Positions 28,835 to 36,929 of a stretch of DNA of 64,000 nucleotides are shown piece by piece. This stretch comes from Massilia rubra (lineage in GTDB: Bacteria > Pseudomonadota > Gammaproteobacteria > Burkholderiales > Burkholderiaceae_D), in the NCBI RefSeq assembly GCF_011682065.1, contig NZ_VUYU01000016.1, positions 62,001 to 126,000 on the forward strand. Reading direction: 5' to 3'. The notes under the pieces are model-generated. The model was not told where the DNA came from and searched no databases. It saw nothing but the letters and a program-made list of their open reading frames with translations. Within the stretch, counting starts at the first letter, position 1. The number at the start of each line of letters is the position of its first letter. The position numbers and the translations under genes are program-made.

Positions 28835-29440
28835 TCAGCTCCACAGGTCGGTGTATCGGTGATGCAGTTGCAAGGTCAGTGCGTGCACGTCGTCAAGCGT
28901 GCCGTCGTTGCGGACCACGTCGTCGGCATGCGCCAGGTAGTCGGCGCGCGCAAGCTGCATGGCGATGATGCTGGCCACCTGCGCGGCTGTCCAGTCGGGA
29001 TTGCGCAGGGCGATGCGCGCGGCGCGGTGCTGGTCCGTCGTATCGATCACCAGCACCCGCGCCGCGGGCAGGGCCTGGTCGGTCGCCAGCGCCGATTCCC
29101 ACACCACGTAGGGCGCGCGCTGCAGGCGCGTCCAGGCGTCGGCCAGGGCCAGCACCGCCGGGCGCAGGAGGCGTTTGAGTTCCTCGTTGGCGGCCGCATC
29201 GAGCGCGAAGATGTTGCGCAGGCTGCCGCGCGCCAGGCTGCCGTCCGCCGCCATCGCCTGCGGGAAGGCGCGCGCAATGCGCAGCGTGGCTGGATGCGCC
29301 GGATCCTGGTGCACCGTGCGCGCCAGCGCATCGGCGTCGATGCAGGGCACGCCCAGCGCCTCGAAAGCGCGCGCGAAGGTCGACTTGCCGCTGCCGATCC
29401 CGCCGGTCAGCACCAGTACCTTCGGGGGAGTTACGTTCAT
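28835..29440 (-). CDS. coaE: Dephospho-CoA kinase-like protein (CoaE family)
   Basis: This 201-residue P-loop kinase has Walker A in LTGGIGSGKS (about 11-20), the DAD segment after it, and the C-terminal QLARADYLAHADDVVRNDGT region typical of CoaE, which phosphorylates dephospho-CoA to CoA. The usual PLLFE loop is replaced by VVWESALATD, so it is somewhat divergent. The start at 29440 (MNVTPPKV) is preferred over an upstream ATG because it leads directly into the domain. It is the first gene of a minus-strand unit with the CoaD-HD fusion and lies divergent from a TetR gene. Whether it is the only CoaE of the cell is unknown. Confidence 0.85.
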   Translation of the reverse strand: MNVTPPKVLVLTGGIGSGKSTFARAFEALGVPCIDADALARTVHQDPAHPATLRIARAFPQAMAADGSLARGSLRNIFALDAAANEELKRLLRPAVLALADAWTRLQRAPYVVWESALATDQALPAARVLVIDTTDQHRAARIALRNPDWTAAQVASIIAMQLARADYLAHADDVVRNDGTLDDVHALTLQLHHRYTDLWS

Positions 29441-29460
29441 CGTGTGCTCCGTTCGATTGT

Positions 29461-29476
29461 TTGGTTGCTCACCCAA
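29461..29476. promoter_or_regulatory. Candidate TetR operator O1
   Basis: TTGGTTGCTCACCCAA is a 7-2-7 palindrome with one mismatch. It repeats the sequence of O2 at 29520-29535 and lies 21 bp upstream of the coaE-like start, where it would block that promoter. Confidence 0.7.
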
Positions 29477-29513
29477 TATTGCTAGGCTAGCGAAAGCGGC
29501 CAGGAAAAACAAG

Positions 29514-29535
29514 TATAATTTGGTTGCTCAACCAA
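29514..29535. promoter_or_regulatory. TetR -10 element and candidate operator O2
   Basis: TATAAT at 29514-29519 is a consensus -10 for the plus-strand TetR gene. It abuts TTGGTTGCTCAACCAA at 29520-29535, a perfect 7-2-7 palindrome. A regulator bound here would occlude the start of transcription, giving autorepression. No good -35 is visible. Confidence 0.7.
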
Positions 29536-29540
29536 TTTAA

Positions 29541-30167
29541 GTGAAATTACGCATGTCGAGAAAGCCCAATTCGGAACAGCGCCGCGCGCAGATCGTGCAA
29601 GCGCTGATGGATACGATGGCCGAACATGGCTACGAAAAGGCCACGATCTTGCTGATCGCGCGCCGCGCGCAGCTTACTCCAGGCCTGCTGCACTACCATT
29701 TTCACAGCAAAGCCGAGATCTTGCTGGCGCTGGTGCAGGCGCTTGCCGGGGCGGCCCGGCAGCGCTACCTCGCGCTGGCGCACAAGGCCACCAATGCCGA
29801 CGAGCGCCTGGCCGCGTACGTCGAAGCGCGCCTGGGCCTGGGCGAAGGGGCGGATGCGGGTGCGGTGGCGGCGTGGGTGGTGATCGGCGCGGAAGCGGTG
29901 CGCCAGAGCGAGGTGCGGGCGGCCTACCAGCACGCGGTCGATACCGAAATGGCGCTGCTGCGCGAACTGCTCTCGGCCAGCCTGGCCGCGCAGCGCAAAA
30001 GCACGGCCAACGTGGAGGCGCTGGCAGCGGCCTTGCTGGCGCTGATGGAAGGGACCTTTCAACTGGCCAGCGCGGCGCCGGACAGCATGCCGGTGGGGTA
30101 TGCGGCGCCGCTGGCCATGCAGCTTGTGCGGCGCTTTATCGACGCCGAGCCGCCGACAGGCTGCTAG
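29541..30167 (+). CDS. TetR/AcrR family transcriptional regulator
   Basis: This 208-residue regulator has an N-terminal TetR helix-turn-helix (about residues 12-58: RRAQIVQALMDTMAEHGYEKA, LLIARRAQLTPGLLHYHFHS) and a C-terminal ligand and dimerisation domain resembling BetI-type regulators. It is divergent from the CoaE-like/CoaD-HD genes, with two palindromic sites between. It therefore most likely represses both sides, released by an unknown small molecule. The ATG at 29553 (MSRKPNSEQ) is an alternative start. It ends 4 codons into the 3' end of the convergent HRI1-like gene. Confidence 0.92.
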   Translation: MKLRMSRKPNSEQRRAQIVQALMDTMAEHGYEKATILLIARRAQLTPGLLHYHFHSKAEILLALVQALAGAARQRYLALAHKATNADERLAAYVEARLGLGEGADAGAVAAWVVIGAEAVRQSEVRAAYQHAVDTEMALLRELLSASLAAQRKSTANVEALAAALLALMEGTFQLASAAPDSMPVGYAAPLAMQLVRRFIDAEPPTGC

Positions 30168-30664
30168 TCGTCGCTGGCGCTCACGCGCCAGGCGCTTCCG
30201 GCCTCTGGCGGCAGCGTCGCCGCGCCACCATCGCCCCTGGCGAAACCGCATTGCGCCATGCCGCCGGGATGGCCGTACGCCCACGCCGTCCATCCGGCGC
30301 CGCCGATCAGCCAGGCCAGCGCGCCGTCGTCACGCTGCAGCCGCTGCGCGCGCACCGGGCCGGCGTCGATGCGCACCCACAGTTCGCGGTAACTGCCGTC
30401 GACGCCAGTTTCTTCGAGCTTGTCGGCGCTGTCGAAGCGCATCGTTCCCGCGTCGATCTCCGGGCCGAGCGGGGGAAAGGCAATCTCGGGATGCCATTCG
30501 CAGCGCACGCCGTCCACCATGGTGACGCCGGCGAAGCCGCGCGAGTCGATGTGCCAGCGCGCCGACTGGAACCACAGCACCGGCGTGGTGGTGTCGCTGC
30601 TGCCGTCAGTGCGCCAGATGCCTTCGCGCCGCCACAGGCCCCGGTACGGGGCCGGCACCATCAT
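30164..30664 (-). CDS. HRI1-like protein of unknown function, last gene of the sensory operon
   Basis: This 166-residue soluble protein starts MMVPAPYRGLWRREGIWRTD and contains LWFQSARWHIDSR, a Trp/Arg-rich beta pattern resembling bacterial proteins of the HRI1 type (two lipocalin-like halves). The resemblance is by eye and moderate. Its ATG overlaps the stop of the REC-kinase gene by 4 bp (ATGA), so it is translated with the kinase operon; a second ATG follows at 30661. It might bind a ligand for the sensory system, which is a guess from position. Confidence 0.6.
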   Translation of the reverse strand: MMVPAPYRGLWRREGIWRTDGSSDTTTPVLWFQSARWHIDSRGFAGVTMVDGVRCEWHPEIAFPPLGPEIDAGTMRFDSADKLEETGVDGSYRELWVRIDAGPVRAQRLQRDDGALAWLIGGAGWTAWAYGHPGGMAQCGFARGDGGAATLPPEAGSAWRVSASDD

Positions 30665-31839
30665 GCGTGCGATCCGGCCAGCGGCAAGGCCAGGCGGAAC
30701 GCTGCGCCTTCATTCGGCGCGCTCTCGACATCGAGCGTGCCGTCGTGCGACTCGGCCAGTTGGCGCGCGATGTACAGGCCCAGTCCCAGGCCCTCGCGCA
30801 CGTCCTTGGTGCCGGCCCGCTCAAAGGGGGCGAAGATGCGCAGCTGGTCTTCCGGCGCGATGCCCACGCCCTGGTCGCGCACCACGATCCAGGCATGCGC
30901 GTCGCGTACTTCCAGACTGATTTTCACCGGCTTGCTGCCGCCGTAGCGCAGCGCGTTGGTAAGCAGGTTGATGATGATCTGTTCGACCCGGAATTCGTCC
31001 CACACGCCGGCCACCGGTTCGGGCGCGTGCAGCTCGATGGTGCCGCCGGCGGCCTCGGTGCGCTGCGCCAGGTCGCTGACGATCCGCGAAAGCAGCGCCG
31101 AGAGCTCGGTTTCGGCCGGGCGGATCGACAGCTTGCCGCTGCGGATGCGCGAGACGTCCACCATGTCGTTGATCAGGCGGATCATGCTCTGGATCTGGCG
31201 TCCGTCGCGCGCCACCATCTTGCGCATGTTCTCTTCGCTGAAGGCGGCCATGTTGCCCTTATCGAGCTGCATGCCGCGCAATTGCGTCTCCAAAAACAGG
31301 GTGTTGAGCGGCGTGCGCAGTTCGTGCGCGACCATCGACATGAAGTCGTCGCGCATCTTCACCGCGCGTTCCAGTTCGACCTGGGTGGCGCGCAGCTCGC
31401 GCCGGCCCTCTTCCAGTTCGGCCACCTGGCGCTTGACCTCATTGCGCTGCTGGCACAGGGCCACGAACACGTTGACCTTGCTCTTGACGGCCGCGATGTC
31501 GAGCGGCTTGTAGAGGAAGTCGACGGCGCCCGTTTCATATCCCTTGAAGGCGTAATTGAGTTCGCGCCCGGCCGCGCTGACGAACACGATCGGCACGTTG
31601 CGCGTGCGTTCGGTGCCGCGCATCAGTTCCGCCAGTTCGATACCGTCCATCCCCGGCATCATGACGTCGAGGATGGCCAGCGCGAAGTCGTGTTCGAGCA
31701 GCAGCGACAGCGCCGCCTCGCCCGAATTGGCCTGGTAGACGATGCGGTCGTCCTGTTCGATGATCTTGCTCAGCGCGAGCAGGTTCTCGGGCAGGTCGTC
31801 GACGATCAGGAGCTTGATTTTTTGTTGGTCGCTCTTCAT
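30661..31839 (-). CDS. Response regulator/histidine kinase (REC-HisKA-HATPase)
   Basis: This 392-residue cytoplasmic protein has an N-terminal receiver (3-125, phospho-acceptor Asp58 in LAILDVMMPG), a coiled-coil linker (about 128-162), a HisKA domain with His172 in AHELRTPLN, and a HATPase domain with DQGVGIAPED and the GLGLGLYIARQLA G2 box. The order REC before kinase means its kinase activity is probably set by phosphorylation from the upstream hybrid kinase. It overlaps cheB by 4 bp and the next gene by 4 bp. Confidence 0.93.
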   Translation of the reverse strand: MKSDQQKIKLLIVDDLPENLLALSKIIEQDDRIVYQANSGEAALSLLLEHDFALAILDVMMPGMDGIELAELMRGTERTRNVPIVFVSAAGRELNYAFKGYETGAVDFLYKPLDIAAVKSKVNVFVALCQQRNEVKRQVAELEEGRRELRATQVELERAVKMRDDFMSMVAHELRTPLNTLFLETQLRGMQLDKGNMAAFSEENMRKMVARDGRQIQSMIRLINDMVDVSRIRSGKLSIRPAETELSALLSRIVSDLAQRTEAAGGTIELHAPEPVAGVWDEFRVEQIIINLLTNALRYGGSKPVKISLEVRDAHAWIVVRDQGVGIAPEDQLRIFAPFERAGTKDVREGLGLGLYIARQLAESHDGTLDVESAPNEGAAFRLALPLAGSHA

Positions 31840-32450
31840 TGGTTCTCCATCATCGCGGTCATCAGCGCGCCGATCGCGGGTACGGGCAGTATGGCGTCGG
31901 GGGCGTGCAGCCGGATCGCGGCCAGGGGCATGGTGGCGATCTCGGCGTCTTTAGGGTCCTGCACCACGGTCAGGCCGCCGCAGGCGGCAATGCGCGCCAT
32001 GCCGGCGGCGCCGTCGGCGCTGGCGCCGGTGAGCAAAATGCCGGCCAGGCGCTTGCCCCAGGCGTCGGCGGCCGACTCCATCAGGATGTCGATCGCAGGG
32101 CGCGAGAAGTGTACCGGGTCTTCCTGGCTCAGCGAAAAACTGAAGTCGCGCTCGACCGACAGGTGGTAGCCGGGCGGGGCGAAATAGACGGTGCCCGGCG
32201 CCACGCTCATCTTGTCGTCGGCCTGGCGCACCGGCATCGCCAGGCGCTGCTGGAAGACGTCGGCCAGGCGGCTGTCGCGGTCGTCCGGCAGGTGCAGCAC
32301 CACCGTCACCGAAAAGCCGAAGTCCTTCGGCAGCGCCGGCAAAATGCGCAGCAGGGCGTCGATGCCGCCGGCCGAGGCGCCGATCACCACCGCGTCGATG
32401 GTGCGTCCGGCCAGCAGCTCTGCGTAGACATTCGCATGGAGGGCGCTCAT
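31836..32450 (-). CDS. CheB-type protein-glutamate methylesterase domain, no receiver
   Basis: This 204-residue protein is a stand-alone CheB catalytic domain. The triad residues are visible: Ser26 in GASAGGI, His53 in LHLPDD and Asp146 in TGASADGAAGM. The N-terminal receiver of chemotaxis CheB is absent. In this operon it would demethylate glutamates placed by the adjacent CheR on a non-chemotaxis partner, probably the hybrid kinase. The ATG at 32450 overlaps the cheR stop by 4 bp; earlier frame sequence lies within cheR. Confidence 0.92.
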   Translation of the reverse strand: MSALHANVYAELLAGRTIDAVVIGASAGGIDALLRILPALPKDFGFSVTVVLHLPDDRDSRLADVFQQRLAMPVRQADDKMSVAPGTVYFAPPGYHLSVERDFSFSLSQEDPVHFSRPAIDILMESAADAWGKRLAGILLTGASADGAAGMARIAACGGLTVVQDPKDAEIATMPLAAIRLHAPDAILPVPAIGALMTAMMENQ

Positions 32451-33274
32451 GGCGCCACCTTGCGGAACACCCGCTCGGCCTTGACCAGCGGTTCGAACGC
32501 GTCCGCGTGCGACGAGAAGTCGAGGCTCTCCTTGCTGCCCAGGCCCAGAAAGCCGCGGTGGCACAGGGACTCGTGGAACAGGCCCAGGGCGCGGTCCTGC
32601 AGCTTGCGGTTAAAGTAAATCATCACGTTGCGGCAGCTGATCAAATGGGTTTCGGAGAACACGCTGTCGGTCGCCAGGCTATGGTCGGCGAAGATGATGT
32701 TTTCCACCAGGCTGCGGTCGAACAGGGCGCCGTCGTAGGCGGCCGTGTAGTAATCGGAAAACGCCGCGCGCCCGCCGGCCATCTGGTAGCTGGCGGTGTA
32801 GGCGCGCATGCGGTCGAGCGCGAACACGCCCTTGCGCGCCCGTTCGAGCGAATGCGGGTTGATGTCGGTGGCGTAGATGATGGAGCGCTCCAGCAGTCCT
32901 TCTTCCTTGAGCAAGATCGCCATCGAATAGATTTCTTCGCCGGTGCTGCAACCGGCGATCCAGATCTTCAGCGACGGATAGGTGCGCAGGTGCGGCACCA
33001 CATGCTCGCGCAGGGCATGGAAGTACGACGGATCGCGGAACATCTCGCTGGTCGGAATGGTCAGGTACTGCAACAGCTGCATGAAGGCGTCCGGGTCGTG
33101 CAGCACGCGCGACTGCAGTTCCGAGATGCTGGCGCAGTCCATCTGGTGCAGCGCGTGATGCACGCGGCGCTTTTGCGAGGCGCCCGAGTAGTCGCGGAAG
33201 TCGTAGCTGTACTTCAGATAAATCGCTTCCATCAGCAGGCGCAGCTCGATGGTGATGCTGTCCGGTGCATTCAT
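32447..33274 (-). CDS. CheR-type protein-glutamate O-methyltransferase
   Basis: This 275-residue protein has the CheR N-terminal helical domain (about 8-75) and a SAM-dependent methyltransferase domain with IAGCSTGEE (about 106-114), ATDINPHSLERA and the SCRNVMIYF motif. It methylates glutamates of sensory proteins. No methyl-accepting chemotaxis protein is encoded nearby. It overlaps the hybrid kinase stop by one base (33274) and cheB by 4 bp. Confidence 0.94.
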   Translation of the reverse strand: MNAPDSITIELRLLMEAIYLKYSYDFRDYSGASQKRRVHHALHQMDCASISELQSRVLHDPDAFMQLLQYLTIPTSEMFRDPSYFHALREHVVPHLRTYPSLKIWIAGCSTGEEIYSMAILLKEEGLLERSIIYATDINPHSLERARKGVFALDRMRAYTASYQMAGGRAAFSDYYTAAYDGALFDRSLVENIIFADHSLATDSVFSETHLISCRNVMIYFNRKLQDRALGLFHESLCHRGFLGLGSKESLDFSSHADAFEPLVKAERVFRKVAP

Positions 33275-36200
33275 CAGAGTCGCTCCATGCTCGGCAGCCA
33301 GACCCGCAGCAGCGAGTACAGGCGGTCAAGGTCGATCGGCTTGGCCAGGTAGTCGGAGGCGCCGGCCTTCATGCACTGTTCCTGGTCGTCCTTCATGGCC
33401 TTGGCGGTGATGGCGATCACCGGCAGCTTGGCAAAGCGCGGGTCGGCGCGCAGGCGGCGCGTCGCTTCCAGGCCGTCCATCCCCGGCATCATCACGTCCA
33501 TCAGCACCAGGTCGATGTCGGCAATCTGGTCGAGCCGTTCGAGCGCTTCGAAGCCGTTGCGGCCGACTTCGACGATGATGCCTTTCTGTTCCAGCGCGCT
33601 GGTGAGCGAGAAGATGTTGCGCACGTCGTCGTCGACCAGCAGGATGCGGCGGCCGTCGAACACGCGGTCGCGGCTGCGCACGGTTTTCAGCATGCTCTGG
33701 CGCTCGACCGACATCTGCGATTCGACCTTGTGCAGGAACAGCGTGACTTCGTCGAGCAGGCGCTCGGGCGAACGCGCACCCTTGATGATGATCGAACGCG
33801 AATATTTAAGGAGTTCCGCTTCTTCGGCGCGCGTCAGGTTGCGCCCGGTGTAGACGATCACCGGCGGGAAGGAGACGATTTCCTCGGCCGCCATCTTGCG
33901 CAGCAGGTCGTGGCCCTGCATGTCGGGCAGCTTCAGGTCGATGATCATGCAGTCGTAGACCGACGCGCGCAGCAGCGCCAGCGCTTCTTCGCCGGTGGCC
34001 ACGGCGGTGATCTCGACATCGGCGTCGTCGATCAGGTGCACCACGCTCTCGCGCTGGCGCTCGTCGTCCTCGACCAGCAGCACGCGCTTCATCTTCTGCG
34101 TAAATTTGCCTTCCAGCGTCTGGAACACTTGTTTCAGGCGGTCGCGCGTGGCCGGCTTGATCACGTAGCCGATCGCGCCCAGCTGCATGGCCGCTTCGGC
34201 GCGGTCGTTGGCCGAGACGATGTGCACCGGGATGTGGCGCGCGCGCGGATTGTCCTTGAGCTTTTGCAGCACGTCCAGGCCGGAGCCGTCGGGCAGGCCC
34301 AGGTCGAGCAGGATGGCGTCGGGCAGGAACTCGTTGGCGGCCTGCAGGCCGTCGGCGGCGCTGTGCGCGACCAGGCAGCGGTAGTGCAGCTCGTGCGCCA
34401 GGTCGAACAGGATGCGTGCGAAGGTGGCGTCGTCTTCGATCACCAGCACGCTGCGCCCGGCCGCCACGGTGTGGCCGCGGTCATCGGCGAACACCGGTGC
34501 GCGCACGGCCGGCGCTGGCGCCGCCGGTGGCGAGAGCGAGGTGCGCGGCGCCGCTGGCGCCGTCGTGGCGAGCGTTTGCGGCAGGCCGGGGGTGCCGGCC
34601 GGCAGAGTGCCTGGTAACAGCAGGGTGAAGGTGCTGCCCTGGCCGGGCGAGCTGGCGATCACGATCGAGCCGCCCAGCAGGGCCGCCAGGTCGCGCGAGA
34701 TCGACAGGCCCAGGCCCGTGCCGCCGTAGCGCCGGCTGGTGGTGCCGTCGGCCTGGCGGAAGGCTTCGAAGATGATCGCGTGCTGGTCGACGGCGATGCC
34801 GATGCCCGAGTCGCGCACCACAAAGGCCAGCATGGCGTCGGGACGCGCTTCGATGGTCAGCGAGACCTCGCCGGCGTCGGTAAACTTGATCGCGTTCGAC
34901 AGCAGGTTCCTGAGGATCTGCTGCAGGCGCTGGGCGTCGCTGTGCAGGGTAAGCGGCGCGCCGGCCGCAACCTGCGACGTGAACGTCAGCCGCTTCTGGC
35001 CCGCCAGCGGCGCAAACGTGTGGCGCATGGCGTCGGCCAGGTCGCTCAGGGCGATATCTTCCGGCGTCAGTTCGAGCTTGCCCGCTTCGACCTTGGAGAT
35101 GTCGAGGATATCGTTGATCAGGTTGAGCAGGTCGTTGCCGGCCGCGTAAATGGTGTTGGCGAACTGGATCTGCTCCGGCTCCAGGTTGCCTTTGGCGTTT
35201 TCGGACAAGAGCTTGGACAGGATCAGGGAGCTGTTGAGCGGGGTGCGCAGTTCGTGCGACATATTCGCCAGGAACTCGGACTTGTATTTGCTGGCGCGCT
35301 GCAGGTCGAGCGCGCGCTCTTCGAGTTCGTGCTGGATCACGCCCAGGGCGCCGTTTTTTTCATCGAGCGCGTTGGCCTGTTCGGCCAGGCGCTCGTTGGT
35401 CTGTTCCAGTTCGGCCTTCTGGTTTTCGAGGATGGTCTGGGATTCTTCCAGCACGCGCGACTGCTCTTCGAGTTCCTCGTTGGCGGTGCGCAGTTCCTCC
35501 TGCTGTACCTGGAGTTCTTCGTTGAGCTGCTGGGTTTCGCCCAGCGCGTCGTGCAGGCGGCGGCGTGCCAGCGCCGCTTCGATGGCGCGGCCGATGTTCG
35601 GCGCGACCAGTTCCAGGAACTCCAGGTCGCGCTTGCGCGGCTCGTTGAGAAAGCCGAATTCGGCCACGCCGTTGGGCGCGCCGTCGTTATCGAGCGGGAT
35701 CAGGACCAGGTGGCGCGGGCTGCCGCTGCCGATGCCGGAGGTCACCTTCAGGTAGTGCTCGGGCAGGTTGCCCATCACGATCGGGCGCTTGGACAGCAAG
35801 GTCTGGCCGACCAGGGTGTCGGCGCCGTTGTAGCGCACTTCGCGCTCGAGTTCTTCGCGGCTCATGCCGTACCCGGCGATGCGGCGCAGGCTGCCGTCTT
35901 CGTCGCGCGCGTACAGGGCGGCCACGGCCGCGCCGGTGTATTCCGACATGAAATCGAGCGTGGCGCGCCCGAGGCTGGGCAGGCTATTGTGGCCGATGCT
36001 GCGTTCGGCCAGCTGGGTTTGCCCGCTGCGCTGCCAGGCCTGGCGTTCCAGCGCTTCGCCGTGGGTGCGGTGCTGGTCGATGGCGTCGCCGAACACCTCC
36101 GACAGGCGCATCAGTTCGCGCCGGCCGAAATAGGCAAGCAGGCCCGACAGAAGAAGGCTGACCAGCAGGTACAGGGCCACGCCCCAGCGGGTGACGCTCT

Positions 36201-36741
36201 GGGCGCTGTCGCTACGCTGCTTGAGCAGGCGCTGTTCGACCGCCAGGAACTCGTTGAAGGTGGTGCGGATTTCGTCGAAGGCGACCTTGCCGCGCCCGCT
36301 GCGCACCAGCGTAATGACGTCGCTGTTGGCGCGCCGCAGGGCGATCGCATTGTTGGCGTAGAGCTCCCACTGCTCCTGCATGGCCGCAATCTGGCGCAGG
36401 CGCGCGACCTGGGGCGGATTGTCCGACACCAGCTTGGTCAGCGCGTCCATGGTGGCGGCGGCTTTGCCTTTCGACAGCGTGTACGGGGCGAGGAAGGCTT
36501 CGTCGTTGCTCAGCAAATAGCCGCGCAAGCCCGATTCCTGGTCGACCGACAGCTTGGCCGCTTCATTGGCGTGGCCGATGACTTTTTCGCTGTGTTCCAC
36601 CATGCTCAGGACCGACAGGAGGTAAGAAATGACGGCGACAAAAATGAGCGCACTGCCGACGCCTATCGCCAGCGGCAACGCGACGTTGCGGGCGAGGATA
36701 CGGCGAAAGCTGGTCTGGTCGATCGTTTTTGCGCTGGGCAT
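33274..36741 (-). CDS. Hybrid sensor kinase: CHASE3-like, GAF, HisKA, HATPase and three receivers
   Basis: This 1155-residue membrane kinase has TM1 about 23-45, a CHASE3-like helical periplasmic domain (about 48-183) and TM2 about 188-206. A GAF domain (about 245-392) and a long coiled coil (about 396-482) follow. HisKA has His496 in NMSHELRTPLN; the HATPase has LRNLLSNAIKFT and GGTGLGL. Three receivers follow with Asp813, Asp935 and Asp1082. The ATG at 36741 is preferred because GGAAG precedes it by 5 nt and a promoter lies close by; a GTG at 36753 is also in frame. It heads the operon with cheR, cheB, a second kinase and an HRI1-like gene. Confidence 0.93.
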   Translation of the reverse strand: MPSAKTIDQTSFRRILARNVALPLAIGVGSALIFVAVISYLLSVLSMVEHSEKVIGHANEAAKLSVDQESGLRGYLLSNDEAFLAPYTLSKGKAAATMDALTKLVSDNPPQVARLRQIAAMQEQWELYANNAIALRRANSDVITLVRSGRGKVAFDEIRTTFNEFLAVEQRLLKQRSDSAQSVTRWGVALYLLVSLLLSGLLAYFGRRELMRLSEVFGDAIDQHRTHGEALERQAWQRSGQTQLAERSIGHNSLPSLGRATLDFMSEYTGAAVAALYARDEDGSLRRIAGYGMSREELEREVRYNGADTLVGQTLLSKRPIVMGNLPEHYLKVTSGIGSGSPRHLVLIPLDNDGAPNGVAEFGFLNEPRKRDLEFLELVAPNIGRAIEAALARRRLHDALGETQQLNEELQVQQEELRTANEELEEQSRVLEESQTILENQKAELEQTNERLAEQANALDEKNGALGVIQHELEERALDLQRASKYKSEFLANMSHELRTPLNSSLILSKLLSENAKGNLEPEQIQFANTIYAAGNDLLNLINDILDISKVEAGKLELTPEDIALSDLADAMRHTFAPLAGQKRLTFTSQVAAGAPLTLHSDAQRLQQILRNLLSNAIKFTDAGEVSLTIEARPDAMLAFVVRDSGIGIAVDQHAIIFEAFRQADGTTSRRYGGTGLGLSISRDLAALLGGSIVIASSPGQGSTFTLLLPGTLPAGTPGLPQTLATTAPAAPRTSLSPPAAPAPAVRAPVFADDRGHTVAAGRSVLVIEDDATFARILFDLAHELHYRCLVAHSAADGLQAANEFLPDAILLDLGLPDGSGLDVLQKLKDNPRARHIPVHIVSANDRAEAAMQLGAIGYVIKPATRDRLKQVFQTLEGKFTQKMKRVLLVEDDERQRESVVHLIDDADVEITAVATGEEALALLRASVYDCMIIDLKLPDMQGHDLLRKMAAEEIVSFPPVIVYTGRNLTRAEEAELLKYSRSIIIKGARSPERLLDEVTLFLHKVESQMSVERQSMLKTVRSRDRVFDGRRILLVDDDVRNIFSLTSALEQKGIIVEVGRNGFEALERLDQIADIDLVLMDVMMPGMDGLEATRRLRADPRFAKLPVIAITAKAMKDDQEQCMKAGASDYLAKPIDLDRLYSLLRVWLPSMERL

Positions 36742-36767
36742 GCTAGCTTCCACGGAAAAGGTGGAAG

Positions 36768-36797
36768 TTTATACGAAAAGAAATATTTGTCGCGCAA
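36768..36797 (-). promoter_or_regulatory. Sigma-70-like promoter of the sensory operon
   Basis: On the minus strand TTGCGC (36792-36797) and TATAAA (36768-36773) are spaced by 18 bp. Transcription would begin near 36761, about 20 nt before the ATG at 36741, supporting that start. Confidence 0.6.
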
Positions 36798-36929
36798 GAT
36801 TCGGGATGGACCTTGTACAACTGTTAGTACTGCTGCAAGCCCGTGCGCGCAAAGTGAGCGGTGTTTGAGCGGTGTTGTCTCCGCAATTGAACGATCCTGT
36901 CGCTCAATCGCGGACAGGCAGCGGCGTGG

